Below are positions 19,292-30,317 of a stretch of 64,000 bases of DNA, one piece after another (the first letter of the stretch is position 1; every line of letters starts with the position of its first letter). Position numbers and translations under genes: made by a program. The notes beneath the pieces were generated by a model, which did no database searches, was not told the origin of the DNA, and worked only from the letters and a program-made list of their open reading frames with translations. The DNA is from Plasmopara viticola. Its lineage: Eukaryota; Oomycota; Peronosporomycetes; Peronosporales; Peronosporaceae. The DNA lies in NCBI GenBank assembly GCA_001695595.3, contig MBPM02000007.1, positions 1,240,001-1,304,000 on the forward strand, read 5' to 3'.

Positions 19292-21175
19292 ATGCGCTTT
19301 TGCTATTTACGCATTGCTTTACTCACCAGTGCCCTTGCTGCGAAAACGTGTGCTGACACAGCGGAGACGGATGCCGAATTGGCCGCATCACGTACGGCGT
19401 CTTCGCTTACATTTGTTCGTAACAGTTCTGCTGAATCAGCGGTCACGGAGACTCACGACCTGACGAATGTCGATGACGAAGACAGAACAGGAATGGCAAT
19501 CTCAGAATTTGCCAAATTAATTGGAAAAGCCGCAAGAAGTCCTATAGTGAGGGGTCTCAAGAAAGAAGTTCTTGACCCGTTCATGAAAGATAGAATGGTT
19601 TTGCAAGCAGTCTATAATAGTTTGTATCCAAGTGACCCAAACATCAACATTTTATCCTCCAAGGAATGGATCTGGTGGGCTTATATAGTCTGCCACCTCG
19701 GCCGTCATTTCGAAGAGAATGATTACGAATTTCTCATTGAGGCAATGTCGGCCATATATGACGCAGAAGCGTTGTCCAGGATATTGATCACCGCGGCGAA
19801 TGCTGAAGGATCAAAAGCTCTAGCTATAAATTTGGCAAAATATGCAAACAATGAAGTCAAGGGTCTGGTCCTCAGACAAAAGCATGAACTTGCCCGCAAG
19901 CTATTCCATCAGGAAGTACATTCGGCAGAGGAGATTTTTAAAAATCGTCGTACTCGTATCTTGACGTACGTGGGGTACTACCAAAAACTTCCGGATAAGG
20001 AGTATCACATTTTGACCAGCTACCTAACCATTTTGCTCAGATTCAACAAAAATGCTGTTGGCGATGCGCTATCAGTCTCCCGCATGAGTTCTGAGGATGC
20101 TGCTTTACTCCAAAGTTTACTTTCGCTACAAAATTTTCACGAAATGAGATGTCTGAATGATTTAGTGTCTATTTGGTTGGATGTGAACATACCCCCGTCT
20201 AAAATCGTGTCCATGCTGGTGCAAAACAATGCGGAAGCTGATTGGTTCACCATTCTTTTCTCGAACCGGTCATCGAAAAACTTTTGGCTGCACTACCTTG
20301 ACAAGTACAATGCAATAAGTACTGAAGACAGCTTTACACACTCCGCAAATCATGACTTTGAGCAAGTTTTGCAGATGCTGTTTGCAGTGGTAGAGCAAGA
20401 GTCGCCTGCAACTGATAAAAACATGGCGTACAGCACTATAATTAAGGTGCTGACTGCACCATCCACTGCCCGTCTCAGCTCGAGCTATGACAATGTGATT
20501 AGGCTGACGTCGATTTTGTTGCTGGAAAGAGTTCGTCCGTCCGACGTTTTGATTATGCTGATGGGCGATGAAGCATACGATGACAGATTTCGTATAGTTT
20601 TTATAAATCAAGCATCGAAAAGCTTTTGGGTGCGCTACCTAAAAATGTACATCGAGCCAAGTTTTCATGTCGAGGACTTAGCGCGCACCGCAAATATCGA
20701 ATTCCAGCAGCTACTGGCAATGCTGTTTGATATTGGAGGGCAAGCATTATCTGCAGCTGACACATACTCGGTGAGTAGCACGATTCTTAAAATATTGATT
20801 TCACCAGAAATTGCCAACGTCATCGCGACCCAAACATATTTGGAGATGCTGACATCGAACTGGTTGCAGCAGGGGTTTACTCCGTCCAATATTGTCTACA
20901 TGCTATTGCTCGAAGAGGCGGAATCCGACTACTTCAAGATACTTTTTACGAACGAGCAAAGCTCGAAGTTTTGGGAGGATTACGCAAAGGCGTGTTACGT
21001 GAACACGCCATTTCCACACAATTATTTTTTTCCGACGCTCATTAGTGTTTTCGAGTACGAAGACTTACGAAAAATGTTTGAAACAGCTTTAACTGTTGAG
21101 GCACCAATTGAAAAGGCGCAATCTCTTCTTGATCAACTTTACTGGTGGAAGCTCAGCTCGCCTGGCAACTTCTAA
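19292..21175 (+). CDS. Secreted tandem WY/LWY-type effector candidate, paralogue E2 (627 aa)
   Basis: It starts at ATG 19292 with signal peptide MRFCYLRIALLTSALAAKTC (cleavage near residue 21) and is collinear with E1 without gaps. It keeps the RTAS and DDEDR positions and the three C-terminal repeats with IWLDVNIPPSKIVSML, SILLLERVRPSDVLIML and SNWLQQGFTPSNIVYMLL. In the middle (roughly residues 380-560) it is almost identical to E1 and E4 at the DNA level. The N-terminal 380 residues carry many more substitutions, suggesting a shared conversion tract. The frame is intact with a normal stop. The function in the host is unknown. Confidence 0.82.
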   Translation: MRFCYLRIALLTSALAAKTCADTAETDAELAASRTASSLTFVRNSSAESAVTETHDLTNVDDEDRTGMAISEFAKLIGKAARSPIVRGLKKEVLDPFMKDRMVLQAVYNSLYPSDPNINILSSKEWIWWAYIVCHLGRHFEENDYEFLIEAMSAIYDAEALSRILITAANAEGSKALAINLAKYANNEVKGLVLRQKHELARKLFHQEVHSAEEIFKNRRTRILTYVGYYQKLPDKEYHILTSYLTILLRFNKNAVGDALSVSRMSSEDAALLQSLLSLQNFHEMRCLNDLVSIWLDVNIPPSKIVSMLVQNNAEADWFTILFSNRSSKNFWLHYLDKYNAISTEDSFTHSANHDFEQVLQMLFAVVEQESPATDKNMAYSTIIKVLTAPSTARLSSSYDNVIRLTSILLLERVRPSDVLIMLMGDEAYDDRFRIVFINQASKSFWVRYLKMYIEPSFHVEDLARTANIEFQQLLAMLFDIGGQALSAADTYSVSSTILKILISPEIANVIATQTYLEMLTSNWLQQGFTPSNIVYMLLLEEAESDYFKILFTNEQSSKFWEDYAKACYVNTPFPHNYFFPTLISVFEYEDLRKMFETALTVEAPIEKAQSLLDQLYWWKLSSPGNF

Positions 21176-21441
21176 GTGCATCTAAGCGACAAGAGTTCGT
21201 GTCAAAGTGTAAGACAAAAAATTCGAATTAGTAAAGACTACCTACTACAATGCGGTTAATAATACATTTTTGCTTTTGCTACGGTGCCTTTCCGCCTTCT
21301 TACCACTCGTTTTCATTCCACTCACGGCTGTTATTTATAAATTGCTTCTTCAGTGTGCGGTTAAAAGTCTTAGCGCATAAAGCTACGCACTGATTCAAGG
21401 GAGCCTAATTTTAAGTATATATATTGTCGACTTCCAGGCGG

Positions 21442-21505
21442 TTTGCCACCGACGATTGCTGCGATAAATTACACGCACAATACAATTACGGCCATCGGTG
21501 GCAAA
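21442..21505. repeat. Inverted repeat (hairpin) in the effector E2 3' flank
   Basis: The arms TTTGCCACCGA (21442-21452) and TCGGTGGCAAA (21495-21505) are perfectly complementary over 11 bp with a 42-bp loop. It lies 267 bp beyond the stop codon. The surrounding flank 21176-21950 is shared with the other effector cassettes and has no gene. Confidence 0.65.
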
Positions 21506-21950
21506 TTTAATTTGTGATTAGCACACATCCTCGCGATATGAAACGTCAACTTTAATCGCCGCTTTTCCACTTGTTCTATATGTAATGGCATCTGAAAGCT
21601 TCATTTAGTTATCCGGCCAAGTGACAGCTGCCCGTGCTTTGTGTCAATGATTCGAAACCAAGTTCCTGACAGTTTGTACAGCTAGCACACGAATACATAA
21701 TAGAGTTAGCCGACGCCAAAACTTAATGTTTCTAGCTTACGCACTTGATTGAGTTGACATCAATTGCATACACCAATTCCTATCTGCATGGTTAAGGCGA
21801 TGTCAAGTAGATGACGCATGTGGTAGCAGGCTGGCGATCCATCTCTGTCAGGTCCCACATCACAGTAAAATTCCTCTGGTCCAACAATTGTGACAGCCAA
21901 GAGTGGTGCTTATGGTTTCGCTGTGTTGTAAATTTGTAGCTAAAATGAAC

Positions 21951-23330
21951 CTGCATGTGACTGTATACACCTTTTAATGCTCACCTCTTTTTGTTGTAGC
22001 GACTTTCGACTCGGCGCTATAGTCACTCAGCCCGTTATGATTGATAGCACAGATTAATGCAAAATATTCAGTATTCGCGCATTGATCAGCGAGGCAAGTT
22101 TAAGCAGAGATCGCAATTGCGGGCACAACCTAAAAAGCCATGATGTGGACTTAGGCTTGGTCTTGTATCCTAGCACTGGCACCACCTCGTCCAAGTTCAT
22201 ATGATGATGACCTTTGAAACTAATATGGTTATATGAATTTGCCCGATTTTTAGAACTATCGCATCTTACTTACCATGAAATTTTGAAGCGGTATTTGATA
22301 ATGGCTCGAGTGTTGGAATTGATGAAGCAGGAACATTAGAAAGACAATTCATTACGTTTATCCTACAGTATCGATCTGCTAACAAACAGCAACGAGATCC
22401 TACGCTTACTTGGCAGGTTTCTATACAGTGTCGCTATCGCTGGAATACTGCTTACATCCACTGGCGTCAATTTATTTTACGTAGTCAGTGATAATGAGCT
22501 ACGTATATAAGCCAAATGTATTGTAATGACAATATATCAGAAACATGGTACTTTTTATAAGCAATATGAAGATCATACAGCTTGTGCGGCAAATTGCGTA
22601 CACGAATAGTGAGTATCGTGACAGTAAGACGTACGACTCTATGCGTTGACGATCTTGAACGGGAGGTGTACTGCTTCACATGTGCGAAAAATTATTTGTA
22701 GCATTGATACTCGCTCCAAATGATATCTAAACAGCAAGCATTTCTAGGACAGGATTCATATCATAAATAACACTGTCTAGGAAGAAGCATGAAAAGCGCT
22801 AAAATATTAAACATTGAGGTGTGTCATTACGCCGCGTAATAATGCAGTGTGAATATTGGTGTTACACCAAACAGCATAAAGCATTCATATACTCGTACCC
22901 TACAATTATCATAACAACTCCATATTCCGAAAGACCTCCTTCATTTACTAGCTCAGGGCCATCGTCGACAAGCCCAATATGGCGTCGTCAAACTCATTAC
23001 AACAAGCAGTAGGACTAACGTCGACACCCGAGGGTTTTCGGTCGCATCAACGTTCTATTAACTTTTCCCACCGCATCTTTATCTTTGATCTAGAATGTCA
23101 AGCGCCTGACAAAAGTCGCGCTTCGTTAAAATTCCACAAATCCTTGACCAAATAGCGCAGCTCAACTGCATCGATCCATACATTTCCATTTATGTCATTG
23201 TGGCGACAAGCTAATTGGCACAGTCTCGCGTAGTTCCTTGTCGGACATAACGATGGCAAAGTCGCTTCACGAAGTACGTAGGTAGTAAGAAAAAAATTCT
23301 ATGCTCCCAAAACTTACTCTGCTTAGTATA
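21951..23330. repeat. Copy of inverted-repeat centre, right arm and gene fragment
   Basis: This stretch parallels 17090-18430 and 50140-52620 in the same order: centre repeat, right arm, AT-rich part, then the fragment that follows SPT16 on the minus strand (23100-23330, frame broken). No left arm precedes it. Short open frames are not conserved. Confidence 0.6.
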
Positions 23331-23399
23331 TCTCATATGTCCTTCAATACAAATCTCTCATTTAAAGTCATATACATGCACTGTGCAAGCCTACTGACG

Positions 23400-23889
23400 A
23401 CGCGATTATTCTTTTTTGGGCGGCGATGGTCTTCATTGTCATCTTCCTGCTCACATTTCTTGTTATGCATACGATCGGACACTAGTGCCTCCTTTTCCAG
23501 ATCGTCCCACGACGATGCGTCCTCTTCATCCGACGGTTCTTTAGTCATGAACAGCCGATTCCCAGTCCAACCCATCTATATTGCTATCTCCAGCTTTCTC
23601 CTCATCATCATCCTCATCATCCGAGTCCTCCATTCACAGATTCAAGCAACGACATCAAACAAGTTTCTCAACTCAAGAATACTCGACCGCATCTGTAAAA
23701 ATTTCCAACCAAAGCAGGTTGAGGCACCCCATTACCGTCCGTGTCGAGGCAAAAGAGAAGGTTACTCTTACTGTGGACATGATACTCGTCCAGTTCAGAT
23801 TTGCAGTACTCATTGTAAATCAAGTATCGTTACCATCTAGCCGCTATTTAATCCGCTCGAGCTCTTTCCACGAAGACACATTCGCATAA
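23400..23889 (-). pseudogene. SPT16: SPT16 (FACT subunit) C-terminal fragment, copy S3 (best preserved start)
   Basis: Read on the minus strand, the broken translation gives SSWKELERIK, then LNWTSIMSTV, then a glycine/phenylalanine-poor decayed part. An acidic run encoded by GATGATGAGGATGATGATG follows, then SDEEDASSWDDLEKEALVSD and finally the basic RRPKKN tail. The order (helix ending I-K-x-W-L, LNW-x-x-I-M-x-T, acidic tail, W-D-x-L-E-x-E-A, lysine/arginine end) is that of the SPT16 middle-domain end and C-terminal tail. FACT moves H2A-H2B during transcription. Stops (in the part after RIK and before the acidic run) show it is not functional. Confidence 0.65.
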
Positions 23890-24329
23890 TGTCAAAGTTT
23901 TTACAAATACAACGTCAGTTTTTCGACGAAACCATAAAATGCACGTACTCCATGGGTTAACTATTTCACACTAGATTTACGTACAAAGCATAGTGTTAGT
24001 AGGAAAACAAAGCGCCGCCCACAAGCTCATTAATATTTTTTCTATTAAAAAATAAGGCTCCAAACCCAATTTTTTTCAACAGCTTTTTAAATTCATAATA
24101 AAAACGGAAAGAGCTAAGAGTTCTGATTTTACTTTAAATTCTTTAAATGATTGGTCAATAGCTACACTTTTGATCTGAAATAGATACACAACCTTATGAT
24201 CATTCCTTTTTATGACGGAAAGCAGTCAAGTTGATGTGAATTTTATTAGATCACCTCTTGGCTTACATACAATAGGAGAGGGATGCATAATGTTTGTAAA
24301 AATTTAGTGCGGTGGCAATACAAGATAGT
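23890..24329. other. AT-rich stretch without recognisable gene
   Basis: No frame of note or repeat relation is seen between the SPT16 fragment and the inverted repeat unit U3, apart from a short phrase (TTTTCGACGAAACCATA) that also occurs near 12070. Confidence 0.5.
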
Positions 24330-27300
24330 AAAAACCATCAGAGTGGTAAAATTTTGACGTAATGATCTCAATCGTCTGGAAAATCCTCTCCTCCTTTTCC
24401 TTTTTTAACCCATCATCTTGACATCTAAGAAACCTAATTTATAGGTCTGCATCCTCTGTCCAAAATCCTCCATACCCATAGTTAAGAGTGCGACTTGCTT
24501 ATTTATTGGGTTGGAGACACCTCACATAAAAATGTTTTAGCGCTTCCAAAATGTCAAACTGGGCGCTTAGAACTCAAGTCTGAGCATGGAAATCAGAACA
24601 ATAGCACCACAACCAAATACGAATTTGAGAGGCCGTGTTTGATCTGTAAAGCGCTCATTGCTTCTCAACCTCAAGTGATCATGACAAAGCCACTCAACAA
24701 ATTTCTAGGACTTCGTCAAAATCTCGTCTTTGCATTAAGTCTTTAAATAGAATTATGCAGATCATGTGCTGCGTGGTTGGACGCATTTGGGTTTCTCGTC
24801 AAAAGCCATGCCGTGGAGCATTTGGATTGACTCCTAATTGTAAAGGATTTGAGCTTTTCCAAAAAGACAAGTAAAAATATTACGGCCGGATCAAACATCA
24901 TACGTCACAACACAAAATGGCTGGATCGCGTTGGTGTGATGCGCCTTCGTAACAAGCTGCAGACTAAACTGGCTACACATGAATTGCTTGCTCTTATCTG
25001 ATCGGCTGTTTTGGACTTGTCTACTACACTACTACTACTACTTATGCCACCAAGACTACAGCGACGGCACTGGTAAAGCGCCGGTGAGGTGCTACGTGCA
25101 TCTATCAACTCGTCTGAGAGTCGTAGTCCTGAAAAGCACAATGCATTTTTAGACAGCGGTATTGAAGGTCAAGATTCATCGGCACAATTTTTGTCAGCTC
25201 AATATTGTACGCGGACCTATACCAATTCTGACCTGTAAATTTTGCTATTTATTAGCGAACTTGCCGTTTCGAGTCGTTTTTCTTAAACTTGCTTGAATGT
25301 TTGCTACCATTTTTGTTGGCCATTATTGAGCCGACGAAATCACATCTATTAGCCTGCTATATACATCAAGCCAACGTTTTGCAAATCGACAGCAATTTTA
25401 ATAACGTTATTAAACTCACATCAAAGATCTAGAAGGAGAACTTTCAGCGAAATTTTATAACTCTTAAAAAAGCGCCTGCGCTTCAAGTTATCGAAAATAT
25501 TGGTTGCTTCAACCCGTTTAAAAGTGAAAAGCTTAGCGATTCGTGAGCCTCTTTTTTTCGGGTACAAAACCATAAAAATACTAGCGCATCGTCTATCCAG
25601 TGCGTCGTTAAGCAAGCTATTTGGTCCTTTGGTCTATCAATCAACTTCAGACTGATACGCTTTGAGTTTTTAGCAAGCACGTTTTGAGCAATCGGAATAG
25701 TGTTTGCAGAGCTAAGAGGTATACTGCAAACAACCAGAATCAGCTTTGCTAGGGAAACATAGCAAATAAATACCTACTTAGCTTACTCGACTAACAAAAT
25801 CTAGCCAGTAGCTCTAATTTGTAGTGGCTTGTATACCCAGCAATATCGTTCGTCTAATGGAGTCTTGATGGGCGAACGCATTGTGTGGCCTACATATGAG
25901 CGCACTCTCAAGCGCAATAACTTTTCTTGATTTAAACCAAATGCGAGCATAATATTTCGCAAGAACAGCCATCTAATCATTCGTTGTGGCATGTGAGGCA
26001 AGTCTATTGCCGTTCACAAGAATGCGTCTCTATTCACTACAAATAGCTCAACGCTAAACATTGCAGACGAATCGTATTGAGTGCAAACCGATTGGCGGAA
26101 ATTTCTTGTCTCAATTAAAAGGCAGCTATGAGCTGCCTGGACAGCAGTAAATTACTCAAGATCGTCGTTGTAATGGAAAGAGTTGACTAAGTCTAAAGCG
26201 GTGCAAACGATGCTTCATGACGTCGACCCACTCGGCGAAGCCAGCACTGGCTCCCGCTGAAAATCTTGCTTGATGGTATGTAAAGCATATAAATGCTTAA
26301 GTCGTTGATCGTTCTTTGTCAAAATATTGGGCGAACGCTTTCTTAGACTTGCATACCCAGCACTATACATTCCACGAATTGTAATTGTAGTGATGGCCAA
26401 TGCGCGACTGCTTCTATTTTCCTAAAGCCCGCACGTGTTTTGCAGACTTATGTTTCCTACTTGAGGAACTTCGCTAACCGCATTCCGTACCCACCAATCT
26501 AGCTATGTCTCCAGCATTTGAAGCGCTATTTTAGCGTCTTTAGCAGCCGGTGCTACCAGTGGAGCCTGCATTTGCGCAGAAGAAGCATTTCCAGAAGTCA
26601 TTACGGCTAACTTCATAAATTGTCAGTACCTTTGCTACCATCAGATTTATTTTGTGCTTTTTGCCCAGGCTTCCATTCCTATGCACAAAAAGACTCACCG
26701 AATCCCTCTTGCATTACTATGCGGCTGGCACATCTGGTCTTGCCACACCAAATGATTGAGAGTTCGTTCTATCTGCCAGGATTAAGTACGTCAAGGACAA
26801 AAGAAATAAGAAAGGAAGCATTTCAAACTTGAACTTGTTACGACCTTAAGCTGGCTCCGACTAATCAACATAGTCTTTAAAGGAAGAAAATCATAATACT
26901 TTGATGGGGCGCAGTCAATTGCTGACGAGCAATCTCTTTTAATCGGCCAGAGTCTACCGAGGCCCAAATAATCGTTCATGACCTCGTAAGCTTGCGTATC
27001 CAATTAGTAGCGCAACGCTCATGGGTTTCATCTAAGTGCTGTCAGCATCTCTAGGTATAAGTTATCAAATTTATGGTGCGTATCAACTACACACCCATCA
27101 CAAAAGACTCACTTTTCCTTAGTGGAGCGCTCGTCTCTGACTCAAAACTTATGTATTTTTGGGTGGGGGGGCTTGGCTTCTACCAGCGACCTATCTAAGT
27201 CGTTGAGTGAGAAAGAAATTGACGTCGTAGATTCCCTTCGGGGCAGGGACGAATCATGTGCCTTTGGTTGCCGCAGCTACCGTAGCGGATTTTGCTTCGT

Positions 27301-28325
27301 TCGGCAGCAATTGAGTCTATTGTGATTGGACCCGAGTCAGCGGACTAGCAGACCCTATTTCCCGTGTCATTGTACAAGAAAACACCTATCAACGGCATTC
27401 CGAAGAAGCAAGCCTGTCTGTGGCTGCTCTCATCTTGAAGATTGCTTTCAGTTTCTCTTTTTGTGTTGCTGTCAGAATGCTAAGGAATTGAGCTATTCTT
27501 ACAAGGCGACAATGAGCACAGTAACCTTGAGATCATAAAGGAATGGCGCCCCCCTAATGAAGGCCGTCGACTATATTAATTCGTTTCTATATTTATAGTC
27601 ACGATTAGCCTTCTCGTAGGAAAGAAGCGTGCGCGTTAGCGGAACTTAAAGCGTACCAGAAGGAATGTAGCTCTAAACTTTTCCGTCATATCTTCTGAAT
27701 CACAAAGAACCTAGATGAAGCGGTTTTGGCCTCTTAGATGAAAGAATGCGAACGCGCACCTGATCATCCGTGTTCGAAGCCTAAAAGATTCTACCTTTAT
27801 TCAAAGAGGAAAGTTCTGATTTATTTTTTATCTTGAGACTTAAGTCTAAGTTTTACCGAACAAAGAGCGCAAACACGGGCGCTACCGAAACCTTAGCCTA
27901 TGCTGTCTGAGTCCTCGATCGTTGAGAGCTCATACGCCGTAACGCATTTTAGCTGCATGGTAGCAGAGAGAGCGGCATATGCAGCCTCCTCCAAAGGCCC
28001 ATAAAAGCTTAAAAATCTTTCGAGTTGTGTCCGGCGAATGCGAAAAGATACCTTGGTACCTTTGCAACACTCCAGAAAGACAGTCTGCTTGCGTAGGCAA
28101 AGTTTTGAATACGATATATTTTTAAGGCGTGAAGGGGCCTTCCTTACGATGTGCATACACATTTATACAGTATTAAGCTTATAAGCGCTGTGCTAATAAA
28201 TCAGGAACCCGGTATCAAGCACGCTGTAACCGCGTATATTTGGCTGTTCCTAATCTCATCCTGGGAAGCGTCTTTGCTACAAAACCAAAGCTGACATTGT
28301 TGAGTTTTATGCTAGTTCAGTAAAA
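24330..28325 (-). repeat. Unidentified repeat unit, inverted copy U3
   Basis: This is the reverse complement of 35145-39220, more diverged than U1 is from U2. Matching landmarks include TGCATCCTCTGTCCAAAATC (24449) versus 39042-39060 and the C-rich AATGGCGCCCCC at 27541. It also covers the left extension seen in U2, including a minus-strand frame at 27893-28162 that corresponds to a broken plus-strand stretch near 35290-35520. Frames are short and interrupted. I do not recognise the family. Confidence 0.6.
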
Positions 28326-28909
28326 GGTTGACGTAGTAAAAGTGAAGATTGACGATCGTCAAAAATCCAATCTCTTGACAAATAAAATTTCTATGTTAAT
28401 TTTCGCACGGAAGTCTGAAAGAACTATTGCTCAACTGACTGATTATTCTGAACTGATCTGTTGAGCAAATAAAGTATTGCTAGGTGGTTTATTTCCATTA
28501 TGATTCCGAAAAGCGATTGTCTTGGTATGACACAGTGATCAATTGAAAAGTTGGGTCGGTGTCGCGGTTGCGGAACGGCAATTACCATAGCTGTATTTCA
28601 GCTAAAGCGCGTCGGACATTCATTTGATATAGTAAATTTTGACTTTACTTTCATTCAGTTGTGTGACTTTCGCTAGTAGCAGCTACACCGGCCGAGCAAA
28701 CGCTAGCTTGCAGTCGCGACAATACGTAAACTCGAAACGTCAAGAGACTACGGCTCGATGAATCGGTGTTTCCTAATAGATGCTTCCTGGTTAGTGATTC
28801 AAGTACATGCTGTTTACTCCCGCCTTATTCAATTCTGATCTCACCTTTGCTTTCCTACCCCTGTTTTGATAGCTTATCCGCGCAAGAATATTCAATCGCA
28901 AGATAATTG
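28326..28909. other. Intergenic stretch without recognisable gene
   Basis: AT-rich, with no supported coding frame and no repeat match elsewhere in the window that I could see. Confidence 0.5.
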
Positions 28910-29890
28910 ATTCGTTGATGGAGGCAGAACAATAGACAACCAAGCATCTTTTAAAAGCCACTATTCAAAACATCTATTTACAAGTTTCTTATACAAAGCC
29001 ACAATTGACTTTCTACTGTTCTGTCTCGCTATCTATTATTCATCACCCATTGTGTCTAAAGTATTGCATTTGACATGTAACGGAACATTTGTATCATGAC
29101 ATTTGTTCTCGCTATAAAAAAACAGCTTAAGAGCTGTCGCGTTGCGATCGTAATAATCCACCGATTACTTAAAATACAGTTGCATCATTATGATGATGCA
29201 ACTGTAAATATTCCGCTGTAAAGTTTTTTCGCGGCTTACCCCCTTAGATTTAAGGACACAGCACATGCCAAGCACGAATACTACCCGAAACCAAATCGAC
29301 TGTCATTTTCTCTTCAAGCACCTAGAAGTAATTGCTATTTCTTCGTTGCACTAACATTGCATACTACTGCTTCTGAATTTCAGTTACACCGACCTTTTAT
29401 ATACGACTTAATCACCATCGGTGCATGCAAAAGTCCACGCGATCTTTGCTTTGGATTCTGCCAATGTTTTGTTGGAGAGTGCGAGCACTTTAACGATACG
29501 AGCTGCATTCCATTAAAGTCCAGAACTAACACGCGACAATTACGAGATACCAACAGCGACAATTGCGAGATACCGGCAACGACAACTGCCGAGTATTTAT
29601 CGTCTTCTAAAGGCCATGGTATGTTTGCGTCTCTCGGAAATAAGTGACCTTCAAATGCCACCTCAGTGTATCTCGAACAGGAGCTTGTATTAAGCACTAG
29701 CTACTGTGCTTGTCAGAGTTCCTCCGTCGCCTCCAGTAGTATCATAATTTGTGATAAATCCCACCACTGGAAAGCACAGCAAGGCAGAATTTAACGCAGC
29801 CGATGGCTCTTCGTGCGGAGTCACAGCTGTAATGTAGCTAGCCAATCCTGGGCACTACTAGACAGGTATTCTCAGCTGCCCGTTTTCATT
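28910..29890. repeat. Duplicated segment upstream of effector E3
   Basis: This shares order and phrases with 32815-33690: GGCAGAACAATAGACAA, CTGTCGCGTTGCGATCGTAA, GCCAAGCACGAATACTACCC, TGCCAATGTTTTGTTGGAGA. It was duplicated on both sides of E3. An open frame of 96-105 codons exists on each strand at about 29357-29697, but the other copy breaks both frames, so I do not call a gene. Confidence 0.6.
29176..29205. repeat. Perfect hairpin with 13-bp arms
   Basis: ACAGTTGCATCAT and ATGATGCAACTGT are separated by TATG. The paralogous segment near 33030 lacks the palindrome (GAATAGGGTTGCAAGATCC), so it is a feature of this copy only. Confidence 0.7.
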
Positions 29891-29952
29891 CCGAAAATTC
29901 TTTTTAACATATGTGGCCATATTTGTAATTCATAGTGTTTCTCCTTTTTTTT

Positions 29953-30010
29953 GCATTGCTTCCCCTCCCCTAAAGACTCCCCCAATCGCCAATAACTGCG
30001 TGGTCAAGTG
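29953..30010 (+). promoter_or_regulatory. Conserved C-rich upstream block of effector E3
   Basis: Same block as in the other cassettes, ~310-365 bp before the start, with flanking sequence 29900-30317 also conserved. Confidence 0.45.
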
Positions 30011-30317
30011 CGTACACTTACCTTCTCGTGTTGGCAGTGTTTCTATACCTTGTTGCTGCTACACGTCAATTGCTTCGGTTCTTTCGCAGCTACCTCAGTG
30101 TTTGGCTCAAGTAAAATGTAGATACAAGGATCAAATGATGTGCTAACTAAGTGTCTGACGTATTGTAGAAAGAAGCATCTACACTGTCACTATCCACGCA
30201 GCGTGCTCACTCGTTCTGCCTGGTGTGTGCCTGCTATCGCCAATTCTTCTCTTTCACGCTTATCGATCCAATTCTGTGTTTTGATTGTACAATCTCGTGG
30301 CACAGTCAACTTTCATC

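Noticed and set aside
24495..24746. 83-codon plus-strand frame in U3 as a gene
   Set aside because: The corresponding U1 and U2 sequences do not keep the frame, and no domain is recognisable.
29357..29697. Overlapping ~100-codon frames on both strands upstream of E3 as a gene
   Set aside because: The paralogous segment at 33180-33470 breaks both frames, so protein conservation is not supported.
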